A stretch of DNA of 64,000 nt, from NCBI GenBank assembly GCA_009777245.1, contig WRMF01000003.1, positions 1 to 64,000 on the forward strand, in the 5' to 3' direction. This DNA comes from Betaproteobacteria bacterium (lineage in GTDB: Bacteria; Pseudomonadota; Gammaproteobacteria; Burkholderiales; Rhodocyclaceae). The notes under the pieces were generated by a model, which saw nothing but the letters and a program-made list of their open reading frames with translations, ran no database searches and was not told the origin of the DNA. Each line of letters opens with the position of its first letter. The stretch's first letter is position 1. The translations under genes were made by a program, and so were the position numbers. Of the stretch, positions 50,584 to 58,165 are shown one piece after another.

Positions 50584-51669
50584 TCAGGAAATTTCCAGCA
50601 TTCTGTCCAGTGACAGCTTCGCTTCCCTGGCCTCCTGCGCTGGCACGACAATCTGGTTTACCGTATTTTGCGCGACGAGATTTTCCAGCGCCCAGGCCAG
50701 ATGCTGCGGATCAATCCGCTGCATGGTTGAGCACATGCAAACGATGTCGGACATGAACTCCACGACCTTGCCATCCGGCGCGACCTCTCTTGCCAGGCGT
50801 TCGACCAGATTCAATTCCGTGCCTACCTGCCAATGCCCGGGCGCTTTTGCTTCCTTGATTGTCCTGACGATATATTCCGTGGAACCGACTTCATCGGCGG
50901 CGGAGCATACTTCAAAGTCGCATTCAGGGTGAGCGATGACCCGCCCTTGCGGGTGGCGGGCGCGGAATGCGTCAATGTGCCGCTTCTGGAACATCTGGTG
51001 CACCGCGCAATGTCCTTTCCAGAGCAGAATTTTCGCCCGCCGGATTTCATCCTCGGACAACCCGCCCAACGGCAAATCCGGATCCCAAACCCGCATTTCG
51101 GCAAGCGGAATGCCAAGTTTATGGCCTGTCCAGCGTCCAAGATGCTGATCGGGGAAAAAGAGTATTTTCGGGCGTTTTGCAAAAGCCCAATTTATAACGG
51201 CCTGGGCATTGCCGGATGTGCAGACGATGCCGCCATGCCGCCCGCAAAATGCCTTCAAGTCCGCCGCTGAATTGATGTAAGTGACCGGAGTATAAGTTTC
51301 GTCCACCGGAGAGACGCTTGCCAGCTCGCGCCAGGAACGCTCAACCTTGGCAAGGTTGGCCATATCCGCCATTGAGCATCCCGCAGCAAGGTCGGGCAGG
51401 ATAACCCGCTGTTCCGGTCGGGAAAGGATGTCCGCCACTTCCGCCATGAAGTGCACGCCGCAAAAGACGATGTGGGTCGCATCCGTTTGCGCGGCCAGTC
51501 TCGCAAGTTTCAGGGAATCGCCGGTCAAGTCCGCGTGTTGGTAAATATCGCGCCGCTGGTAGTGATGGCAAAGTAACGTCGCTCCCTTGCCCAGTTTTTG
51601 TCGGGCAGTACGTATTATCGCCTCGCATTCGGCATCGGACAAGGCGTTGTACGCCGCAAAATCGCTCAT
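50584..51669 (-). CDS. nadA: Quinolinate synthase A
   Basis: A 361-residue [4Fe-4S] enzyme that condenses iminoaspartate and dihydroxyacetone phosphate in NAD synthesis. The three cluster cysteines lie in AAGCSMADMAN, HPECDFEVCSAADEVGST and VCMCSTMQRIDP. LCHHYQRRDIYQHAD and FFPDQHLGRWTG are active-site motifs. The track's 442-residue version adds 81 codons before ATG 51669, which has GGAG upstream. nadB and nadC are not in the window. Confidence 0.95.
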   Translation of the reverse strand: MSDFAAYNALSDAECEAIIRTARQKLGKGATLLCHHYQRRDIYQHADLTGDSLKLARLAAQTDATHIVFCGVHFMAEVADILSRPEQRVILPDLAAGCSMADMANLAKVERSWRELASVSPVDETYTPVTYINSAADLKAFCGRHGGIVCTSGNAQAVINWAFAKRPKILFFPDQHLGRWTGHKLGIPLAEMRVWDPDLPLGGLSEDEIRRAKILLWKGHCAVHQMFQKRHIDAFRARHPQGRVIAHPECDFEVCSAADEVGSTEYIVRTIKEAKAPGHWQVGTELNLVERLAREVAPDGKVVEFMSDIVCMCSTMQRIDPQHLAWALENLVAQNTVNQIVVPAQEAREAKLSLDRMLEIS

Positions 51670-51928
51670 GACTCCGTCCCCAGAGCAGCTATAACACAGG
51701 GGAAATTCATGCCTGTGCGTTTTGACGCATAACACGGTAAAATGTCTAACATTCCCATATTTCAAGTCGTTGTTGAAAGAAAGGGACAAGTATAAGTCGT
51801 ATGGACGAGCCTTTGCGTGATTCTTTACCCAATCCGGTAAATACAGGGTATGATTCACCATATTTACGCGGTCAAGTCGTCGGACTTCCCCGTAAAACCC
51901 TGTCTCCTGCAACTACGGAAACAAAGCC

Positions 51929-52795
51929 ATGAAGTTGTTTGGTCAATTGACGAATTTGGTCGGTCTGGGCAAGAAAGAAGCATCCGCAGAGGATGAGGAA
52001 CGGGAACGCTTGCTTGCACTTGCCATTGAGCTGACTGATCGGCGGATTGCCAAGGTGGGCTCCTTCCAGGAAACCTTGTGGCCTGCCATCCAGTTTGCGC
52101 GCATTTATTTCGCCGAAGTGCTAAGAAGCATCCCCGGCCCTTTTGCGCTGGACGACCAAAGGTTGCCTTTGGATGTGTTTTTTCCGAATCCGGACGACTT
52201 GACTGCTTGTCTGGGGCGCTCCATTGACGTAAAAAATGAGTTGCCCCACCACATAAACCGGCAGCGACAGCGTGTTTTCGCCCTGCTTGGTATGCGTTTG
52301 CGCACAGGGCAGGATGGGAAAATGCAGCTGGCGGATCATACGATCAGGAGCTTGCGCCGGACGCCGGAATCTGTGCGTAGCGCCTTGCTGAAGGTTGCCT
52401 TTGAGAGCCTTTTGCAAGGTTTTGCCAACCAGAACCTGCACCATGAAAAAAAGCAGGAGCAGTTGCGTTCCCAGCAGGAAATGCTCAAAAAGTCTGTCGG
52501 CGCCCACTCCCGCCTGCCTACGGAGACTGATGATCTTGAGCCTGATTTACCCAAGTCGGCGATTGATCCGAAAATACTGCTTTACGAACTTGTTGAAGAC
52601 CTGCACAATCCCGCCGCTCGCCTGCGTCTTGAGTATGACAATGCTCATATCGTGACCGGAAAGGAGCTTCGCCTGCCGCTGTTGATAACCCAGGACAGGC
52701 GTCAGTGGCTGATCGGCATTGTCGAGTTTCCGGTTTCCATGGCGCAAAAGGCTCTTGAGAAAGAAACCCACAATCACCGTTTTATCCTGATCTGA
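51929..52795 (+). CDS. Hypothetical protein, 288 residues
   Basis: I do not recognise this family. It is a soluble protein with no signal or membrane helix. The N-terminal half has the ordered segments LFGQLTNLVGLGKKE and QFARIYFAEVLRSIPGPFAL; a basic helical region (RSLRRTPESVRSALLKVAFE) is followed by a Gln/Glu/Lys-rich coiled coil (EKKQEQLRSQQEMLKK), then a compact C-terminal part ending NHRFILI. The gene has its own 259-bp upstream region and is convergent with hypA, 15 bp apart. Composition and codon use look like its neighbours, so it is probably a lineage-specific chromosomal gene. Confidence 0.7.
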   Translation: MKLFGQLTNLVGLGKKEASAEDEERERLLALAIELTDRRIAKVGSFQETLWPAIQFARIYFAEVLRSIPGPFALDDQRLPLDVFFPNPDDLTACLGRSIDVKNELPHHINRQRQRVFALLGMRLRTGQDGKMQLADHTIRSLRRTPESVRSALLKVAFESLLQGFANQNLHHEKKQEQLRSQQEMLKKSVGAHSRLPTETDDLEPDLPKSAIDPKILLYELVEDLHNPAARLRLEYDNAHIVTGKELRLPLLITQDRRQWLIGIVEFPVSMAQKALEKETHNHRFILI

Positions 52796-52810
52796 CGCAG
52801 CCCGCCTCAT

Positions 52811-53149
52811 TCACTCTATCTCGATTTCCTTTACTCGCATCTCCATCCCCATTGTCGGCTGCACCTGCCCGCTGCCGCAGCGCGGACATAAATCTCCAAG
52901 CCTTGCCAACAAAACCGCCTCGCCGCAAGGCAAACACCAGCCCTGCCCCGGAATCTCCTGAATTTCAAGCGCGGCATCCTTTGTTACAGAACGCCTTGCC
53001 GCCTCAAAACAAAAACGCAACGCCTCTATCTCGACATTCGCAAGCGCGCCTATCTCCAGAACCACGGTTTTCACCATGCCGACATTCTCCCGCCGCGCCG
53101 TCTCCTCTACAAGAGATAACACGCTTTCAGCCAATGACATTTCGTGCAT
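52811..53149 (-). CDS. hypA: Hydrogenase nickel-insertion protein HypA
   Basis: A 112-residue metallochaperone. MHEMSLAESVLSLVEE supplies the nickel-binding His2 at the N-terminus, which fixes ATG 53149 as the start; the track begins 16 codons earlier. The zinc site has CLPCGE and CPRCGSG, the two CxxC pairs. It delivers Ni to the large subunit with HypB, which is not in the window. GGGAG precedes the start. It ends the hupH–hybE–hupK–hypA operon. Confidence 0.94.
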   Translation of the reverse strand: MHEMSLAESVLSLVEETARRENVGMVKTVVLEIGALANVEIEALRFCFEAARRSVTKDAALEIQEIPGQGWCLPCGEAVLLARLGDLCPRCGSGQVQPTMGMEMRVKEIEIE

Positions 53150-53156
53150 GACTCCC

Positions 53157-53966
53157 TCAACTTTCCCAGACAATTTCCCAGGGTACGCAAGGGTCAAGCG
53201 ACAATACGGCGCGTTCCAGAGCCGTTTTCGCTTCCTCCAGATTCAGCGGCGAACAGTTGGCAATCCTTGCGGCAAGCTGGCGGCTATCCGCGAACTTTCG
53301 ATCCGTCGGAGCATGGATGGCATAAGAAATAATTTTCCCGTCTCCGCGCAGCATAACTTCATGTTGTAGCCAACCGCGCGCGGTAAGAATTACGCTTCGT
53401 CCGCGGTCGGGCGCAAAAGTCGTCGAAAAAAACGGATAAAAACGCTTCTCCCGCCAAGCGTGGACAATATCCGTCGCCCCGTCCAGCAAGGCGGAAGGGG
53501 CGGACGGCAAGATGTCTTCAAGAAGAATGAGCGCCTGCCTTGCCGTCTGCAAGACCTGAAGGCAGGGAGTTGGTGTGCGCTCCAAACAATCCTGCTGATA
53601 GAGACTGGCGCGCCAGGTAGCAAACGTCTGTCTTGCCATATCAATTTTGGCTGCGGAACAATTCAATACACGCGGCCAGTCCAGACAAAGCCGCCAAAGC
53701 CGCTCATGCAGCATCTCAACCCAGAGTCTGTCCGTTGCGAGGTTGCCCGGCGGTTCCTCTCCCTTCGCCCGCGCCAGCGCGGCGGCGGCGGCGGCGGTCT
53801 GCGCCTCGCGGCACAAACTGTAAAGAGTGGGAATGGCAGCCAATGCTTCCCTCTCCCCCATGCCGATCAACAGGCGCGTCAAGGGCGGGCGGGAAAGTCT
53901 TGTCTCCCGTAACAAAATCCGCCCGTCGGCAAAAGCGGCGCGGATGAAAAGCTCCCCGCCGCTCAT
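53157..53966 (-). CDS. hupK: Hydrogenase assembly protein HupK-like
   Basis: A 269-residue protein resembling a shortened, inactive hydrogenase large subunit. IPTLYSLCREAQTAAAAAAL echoes the L2 motif region with a single cysteine, and LDPCVPWEIVWES at the end imitates the DPCxxC terminus of the large subunit but lacks the second cysteine. HupK proteins are thought to hold the Fe(CN)2CO group during assembly in oxygen-tolerant systems. It overlaps hybE by 4 bp, and hypA follows after 7 bp. Confidence 0.82.
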   Translation of the reverse strand: MSGGELFIRAAFADGRILLRETRLSRPPLTRLLIGMGEREALAAIPTLYSLCREAQTAAAAAALARAKGEEPPGNLATDRLWVEMLHERLWRLCLDWPRVLNCSAAKIDMARQTFATWRASLYQQDCLERTPTPCLQVLQTARQALILLEDILPSAPSALLDGATDIVHAWREKRFYPFFSTTFAPDRGRSVILTARGWLQHEVMLRGDGKIISYAIHAPTDRKFADSRQLAARIANCSPLNLEEAKTALERAVLSLDPCVPWEIVWES

Positions 53967-54421
53967 CTATTTTTCCCCAAGAATCCGCCTGTCGGCGTGT
54001 CTTCCCGCAACAATGCCGCCAGCGTGGCAAAGGCCGTTTGCCGCGCCAGCGTCTGATCCGGAAAGTCCAGAGGCAAGGGAAAAAGCGAACAGAGATGATA
54101 AATACCCAGACCCTCCGCAAAAGCGACAATAAATTCATACTCGCCGGAAGGAAAACGCCAGAGGCATTTCCCGCCGGGCGGAATATCCGGCCAGGTGGCA
54201 TCGCCGTCAGCGGCTGGCAACAGCATGAGATTCATCGCCCAGGGCGTAATCAATACGCCAACCCAAAAAGCCGCGCCATCAACAGGGGCATAACGCCTGA
54301 ACGCCACCGCCTCAACGGCAAGCAAAGAATTGGCAAGCGGAAAATCCGCCATGCCGCTTTTGGCAACCTCGCCAAACACCCGCTCAATGACCACCGCCGG
54401 ATTGTCCGACCAGGGCGTCAT
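53963..54421 (-). CDS. hupJ: [NiFe]-hydrogenase assembly chaperone HybE/HupJ
   Basis: A 152-residue HybE-fold chaperone. DNPAVVIERVFGEVAKSGM, NSLLAVEAVAFRRY and GVLITPWAMNLMLLP are family motifs; the domain binds the twin-arginine signal of the small subunit or the large subunit precursor. Some HupJ proteins carry an N-terminal rubredoxin domain; this one does not. It is coupled on both sides by ATGA overlaps. Confidence 0.85.
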   Translation of the reverse strand: MTPWSDNPAVVIERVFGEVAKSGMADFPLANSLLAVEAVAFRRYAPVDGAAFWVGVLITPWAMNLMLLPAADGDATWPDIPPGGKCLWRFPSGEYEFIVAFAEGLGIYHLCSLFPLPLDFPDQTLARQTAFATLAALLREDTPTGGFLGKNR

Positions 54422-55209
54422 GCCGTCTCCGTATCTTGCAGGCCGGAGAGATACTCTTCAAGGCGAATCAGGGTATCGGCATAATCCTCGCGGGCGGCAA
54501 GCGCGGCTTCCGGCATGGTCGTCACTTCCAAGGTATTCAAAATCAGCTTGTCCGCGCTATTGAAATACTGAACCCACCAGACAGAGGCAAGGCTGGTGCT
54601 GGTAATCCGGCAATTACCGTAACCACGCGACAAAATGGAAACCTCTTGATGTCCCAGCCAACCGTACAGCGTCGCAAAATCCGCTTCCGTCATCGGCAGC
54701 AGGGTGAGATTGATGATATGCGCCGCATCATCAGGACGCCGGTTTTTCGCCCGCATTGCAATTTCCCGCGTCAGCGCCGGAGCGTTCATCACTCCTTCCG
54801 GAAAAACTGGTTCAGGCAATTCCGACTGTCCGTTTTCCCGCATTATCCGCTCCAGTATCGGCGGAATAGCGCCCGCCTGCAAAAAATCCTCATGAATGCT
54901 CTCATCCGAGGCATCCACCGCCAGTACCCGCCAAAGACCGGGGAACGCGGTTTCCTGTACCCGAAAGCGTAAAGGCGAACTCATCGTATAGGCGCTCACT
55001 TCGCCAAAACCCAGCAAATCGCCGACCAGGGCGCGTTCTTCCGGCGACCAGACGCGCAAATCTTCCACAATGCCGACAGCCTCAATAAAATCCGTCGCCG
55101 CCATGCGAAGACGTAAATCGCCCAGGCGTCGCCCGACAGATTCAAGCGTCGCTCGCTCCGCCGATTCAGGCACGCGAGGCGCGGTAAACACCGTCATGTC
55201 ATGCAGCAT
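54418..55209 (-). CDS. hupH: Hydrogenase expression/formation protein HupH (HyaF family)
   Basis: A 263-residue protein. The C-terminal HupH domain has the diagnostic SRGYGNCRITSTSLASVWWV and YFNSADKLILNTLEV. Two HyaF-like repeats are suggested by WRVLAVDASDESIHEDFLQA earlier. It takes part in maturation of the uptake hydrogenase, possibly in handling the small subunit. ATG 55209 or 55197 may be the start. It is the first gene of this accessory block, 315 bp downstream of rplS; hupG/hyaE is missing between it and the hupDF block. Confidence 0.88.
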   Translation of the reverse strand: MLHDMTVFTAPRVPESAERATLESVGRRLGDLRLRMAATDFIEAVGIVEDLRVWSPEERALVGDLLGFGEVSAYTMSSPLRFRVQETAFPGLWRVLAVDASDESIHEDFLQAGAIPPILERIMRENGQSELPEPVFPEGVMNAPALTREIAMRAKNRRPDDAAHIINLTLLPMTEADFATLYGWLGHQEVSILSRGYGNCRITSTSLASVWWVQYFNSADKLILNTLEVTTMPEAALAAREDYADTLIRLEEYLSGLQDTETA

Positions 55210-55524
55210 GGCTGTAGCCCTTTCGGTTCAAATGGATATGTTTTACATGCCCTATCCCTGCCTTTGATTGCGCCGTGAGCGACCACATTCTCCCATAAAT
55301 GGGAGAGGGAACAAGGATGAACGAGGGGTTCTCCCCTCTCCCACTTGTGGGAGAGGAGCCGGTGAAGAGGGTTGATCACATCGGTTTTCAGCTTGGCGCA
55401 AAAGTGTACGCGCTTAAACCGATTGCATCGAGTCAGGCATGGCTCGGTCAGACACGATCGAAACAGGAAAGGCGCGGGACATAGCTGCAAAAGCGCCGGG
55501 CGCTCCTGACAAGCAAACGCCGAA
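55210..55524. repeat. Gene-free gap with GGGAGAGG palindromes and repeat R5
   Basis: Two palindromes of the GGGAGAGG type (TTCTCCCATAAATGGGAGAG at about 55288 and CTCCCCTCTCCCACTTGTGG… at about 55332) precede a reverse copy of the R-family head (AAAGTGTACGCGCTTAAACC at 55401–55420). No gene or clear hupH promoter is visible to me. Confidence 0.65.
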
Positions 55525-55899
55525 TTATTCCGCAGCCGCGCTTTTGCGAACCAGTTTTTCCTTGATACGCGCGGATTTGCCGGAACGCTCGCGCAAGTAG
55601 TAGAGCTTGGCGCGGCGCACATCGCCGCGACGCTTGACTTCAACGGAAGCCAGGAGCGGGGAATAAGTCTGAAAAGTCCGCTCCACGCCTTCGCCGGAGG
55701 AAATTTTGCGCACGATAAAGGAAGAATTAAGCCCCCGGTTACGCTTGGCGATAACCACGCCCTCATAGGCTTGCAGACGCTCGCGGTTGCCTTCCTTGAC
55801 TCTTACCTGCACCACCACCGTGTCGCCCGGTGAAAATTCCGGCAGGGTCTTGCCAAGACGGGCAATTTCTTCCTTTTCCAGTTGTTCAATCAGATTCAT
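55525..55899 (-). CDS. rplS: 50S ribosomal protein L19
   Basis: A 124-residue L19 at the 30S–50S interface. [38 protein letters not shown] and [13 protein letters not shown] are standard. It follows trmD by 18 bp in the conserved rpsP–rimM–trmD–rplS operon. Confidence 0.97.
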   Translation of the reverse strand: MNLIEQLEKEEIARLGKTLPEFSPGDTVVVQVRVKEGNRERLQAYEGVVIAKRNRGLNSSFIVRKISSGEGVERTFQTYSPLLASVEVKRRGDVRRAKLYYLRERSGKSARIKEKLVRKSAAAE

Positions 55900-55917
55900 G
55901 TGAGTTTCCTTGTTGAA

Positions 55918-56727
55918 TTAATGCTCACCGCATTGCTCCTGGCTTTCTTCCGCAAGGATTTCCGCCATGAGTTGCGTCTCTTCCGCGCTTAATGCGCGGT
56001 CACGCAGGATATCCGGCCTGCGCTTCCGGGTTCGCGCCAGCGACATTTTCAACCGCCAGCGCCGAATTTTGCCATGATCGCCGGAAAGTAAAACTTCCGG
56101 CGTCTTCTTGCCCTGAAAAATCTCAGGGCGCGTGTAATGGGGGCAATCAAGCAGACCCGCGACGAAAGAATCTTCCGTCACCGAGGCAGTATCGCCAAGC
56201 GCCCCGGGAAGCTGACGGATCAGCGCGTCCATCAACGCCATCGCAACCAGCTCGCCGCCGGAGAGGACGAAATCTCCCAGGGAAATTTCCTCATCCACCG
56301 CGAGTTCAATCAGGCGCTCATCCACGCCCTCATAACGCCCGCAAAGGAGAACAAGCCCCTGTCCGGTAGACAATTCACCGACAAGCGCCATTACCTTGGC
56401 GTGGTCAAGCATCCGGCCTTGGGGCGAGAGATAAATCACCCGGCTTTTCGCCGCGCCCGCATTGAGAAGGCTGTTTGTGCCTGCCTCAATCGCGCGCATC
56501 AGCGGCTCTGCTTGCATGACCATGCCCGGCCCGCCGCCATAAGGACGGTCATCCACCGAACGCGAAGGATTGTCGGCGAAATCCCTCGGATTCCAGCAGG
56601 ACAACGACCACAATCCGGCTTCCAGCGCCTTTCTGGAAATGCCCGCGTCAGTCAACGCCGCGAACATTTCCGGAAAGATGGTGATTGCGGCAAACCGCGC
56701 CACCTTGTTCTCCGCCGCCTTGTTCAT
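55918..56727 (-). CDS. trmD: tRNA (guanine37-N1)-methyltransferase
   Basis: A 269-residue SPOUT methyltransferase. AITIFPEMFAALTDAGISRKA, VDDRPYGGGPGMVMQ, YLSPQGRMLDH, LLCGRYEGVDERLIE and EISLGDFVLSGGELVAM form the knotted SAM site. I start at ATG 56727, which overlaps the rimM stop by one base (TGATG); the track's 56748 is a TTG. It makes m1G37, which prevents +1 frameshifting. Confidence 0.96.
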   Translation of the reverse strand: MNKAAENKVARFAAITIFPEMFAALTDAGISRKALEAGLWSLSCWNPRDFADNPSRSVDDRPYGGGPGMVMQAEPLMRAIEAGTNSLLNAGAAKSRVIYLSPQGRMLDHAKVMALVGELSTGQGLVLLCGRYEGVDERLIELAVDEEISLGDFVLSGGELVAMALMDALIRQLPGALGDTASVTEDSFVAGLLDCPHYTRPEIFQGKKTPEVLLSGDHGKIRRWRLKMSLARTRKRRPDILRDRALSAEETQLMAEILAEESQEQCGEH

Positions 56728-57230
56728 CACTCCCAATCCGCCGACCAATCGACCCGGATCAAGCGTCCTTCCAAATCAACCTCGCGCGCGATGGCCTCAA
56801 CAAAAGGAAGAAGACGCTTGCGTCCGTCCGCATCCTCCACCCTGAGCACATCATGCGCGCCGGTTGCCATGAGACCGACCACCACTCCAAGCGATTCCTC
56901 TGTCAGGGTCTCTACCCTTAGCCCCAACAGATCCGCCCAGTAAAATTCGCCTTTCTGTGTCGCAGGCAAACTCTCGCGTGGCGCGCCTATCAGAAAACCG
57001 CTCAAGTTTTCCGCCGCGTTACGGTCATCCGCTCCCGCAAAATGCGCGACCAGTTTATCACCGCGCGCCTCAAGCGAGAGAAGCTCATAAGGCCGCCAGA
57101 CGCTGTTTTCATCCGCCGCCAGATGCCAGAATTTTATCTGCCGCCAGGCAAAAGGATCGTCGCCAAAGGGCTGGATTCGCACCCATCCTTTGACGCCGTA
57201 AGGCTCGCCAACCCGCCCCAGAATAATCAC
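56727..57230 (-). CDS. rimM: Ribosome maturation factor RimM
   Basis: A 167-residue protein for 30S head assembly. ILGRVGEPYGVKGWVRIQPF is the N-terminal RimM signature, and GEFYWADLLGL opens the PRC-barrel domain. It starts with GTG at 57230, with GGAAG six bases before. One-base overlap with trmD. Confidence 0.95.
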   Translation of the reverse strand: MIILGRVGEPYGVKGWVRIQPFGDDPFAWRQIKFWHLAADENSVWRPYELLSLEARGDKLVAHFAGADDRNAAENLSGFLIGAPRESLPATQKGEFYWADLLGLRVETLTEESLGVVVGLMATGAHDVLRVEDADGRKRLLPFVEAIAREVDLEGRLIRVDWSADWE

Positions 57231-57280
57231 GGCGCGCTTCCAAAGCCGCAGGATGCGAGGTCAGACAAGCCCGAAAAAAA

Positions 57281-57544
57281 CTAGGAGGCTTGTTTGGAAA
57301 ACTGTTTTACCAGACGGGCGGCAGTCAGGGATAGCTGCGCTCCGTTCTGCTTCCAGTAGTCCAGCCGGTCAAGGGCGATCCTTAGCCCAAGCCCGTTTGT
57401 CTTTTCCTGCTCGGAAGCCATCGGGTTATAAAAGCCGATCCGCTCGACAAAACGACCGTCGCGGCGGTTGCGGGAATCAGCGACAACAAGGTTGTAGAAG
57501 GGGCGCGATTTAGCGCCGCTTCGGGCAAGACGAATAACGACCAT
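57281..57544 (-). CDS. rpsP: 30S ribosomal protein S16
   Basis: An 87-residue S16, standard length. [20 protein letters not shown] and [14 protein letters not shown] are diagnostic. It is the first gene of the rpsP–rimM–trmD–rplS operon. A sigma-70 promoter precedes it by about 36 bases. Confidence 0.97.
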   Translation of the reverse strand: MVVIRLARSGAKSRPFYNLVVADSRNRRDGRFVERIGFYNPMASEQEKTNGLGLRIALDRLDYWKQNGAQLSLTAARLVKQFSKQAS

Positions 57545-57579
57545 AATCCAGATCCGCTTGAAAAATCGAAAAGGGCAAA

Positions 57580-57608
57580 ATTATAAAGGAATTTCGGAAA
57601 AATGTGAA
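57580..57608 (-). promoter_or_regulatory. Promoter of rpsP–rimM–trmD–rplS
   Basis: On the minus strand TTCACA (57608–57603), a 17-bp spacer and a perfect TATAAT (57585–57580). The -35 box ends one base from the -35 box of the divergent rpsU promoter. Confidence 0.75.
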
Positions 57609-57609
57609 C

Positions 57610-57638
57610 TTGCCATTCATTCTGTTCGTAGTTATACT
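57610..57638 (+). promoter_or_regulatory. Promoter of rpsU–dnaG–rpoD
   Basis: TTGCCA (57610–57615), 17-bp spacer, TATACT (57633–57638). The start site is about 85 bases before the rpsU ATG. It stands back to back with the rpsP promoter. Confidence 0.75.
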
Positions 57639-57728
57639 ACAAGTTTTTCTGTCGCGCGCCTTGGATAGTTGCGCGATGAACCAAAAATTTGCCGGAGGCC
57701 ATGCCCCGCACGGAAGGAGGTGATTTTA

Positions 57729-57941
57729 ATGCCAAGCATTCGCGTCAAGGAAAACGAGCCGTTTGAGGTGGCGATCCGCCGTTTCAAGCGCACAGTCGAA
57801 AAAACAGGTCTGTTGACCGAGCTTCGCGCCCGCGAGTTTTACGAAAAACCGACATCTGAACGCAAGCGCAAGGCAGCCGCAGCAGTCAAGCGGCATCACA
57901 AGCGCATCCGTAGCATGACCCTGCAACCCAAGCAATACTGA
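57729..57941 (+). CDS. rpsU: 30S ribosomal protein S21
   Basis: A 70-residue S21, standard length. [21 protein letters not shown] and [20 protein letters not shown] are typical. AAGGAGGTGA, a full match to the anti-Shine–Dalgarno sequence, precedes ATG 57729; the track start at 57669 is too early. It opens the macromolecular synthesis operon rpsU–dnaG–rpoD. Confidence 0.97.
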   Translation: MPSIRVKENEPFEVAIRRFKRTVEKTGLLTELRAREFYEKPTSERKRKAAAAVKRHHKRIRSMTLQPKQY

Positions 57942-57962
57942 TTGCTTGCGCGAATTTTGCGG

Positions 57963-57990
57963 AAGCCGTCGCTTTGGCGTCGGCTTTTTT
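57963..57990 (+). terminator. Terminator or attenuator after rpsU
   Basis: AAGCCGTCGC, TTTG loop, GCGTCGGCTT and a T-run, with one mismatch in the stem. In E. coli a partial terminator between rpsU and dnaG lowers primase output; the same role is inferred here. Confidence 0.8.
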
Positions 57991-58017
57991 ATGGCCGTTC
58001 CCGTCGTTAAAAACCCT

Positions 58018-58090
58018 CGCACTGCCTACGAACCCCCGCCCTTGCGGGTGCCCCCTTTCAAAAGGGGGCTTGGCGACGAAGCCAAAAGGA
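58018..58090 (+). repeat. CCCCCGC-CTTGCGGG repeat before dnaG
   Basis: AACCCCCGCCCTTGCGGGTG followed by CCCCCTTTCAAAAGGGGGC. The first part recurs at about 35586 (AACCCCCGCTCTTGCGGGTA). The region has no gene; dnaG starts at 58166. Confidence 0.55.
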
Positions 58091-58165
58091 TTATTATTAC
58101 TATATTTGCTGTCAGGACGACACAAGTCTTAAAAGAAACAACTCCATGCAAGCCAAGGAAACAGC

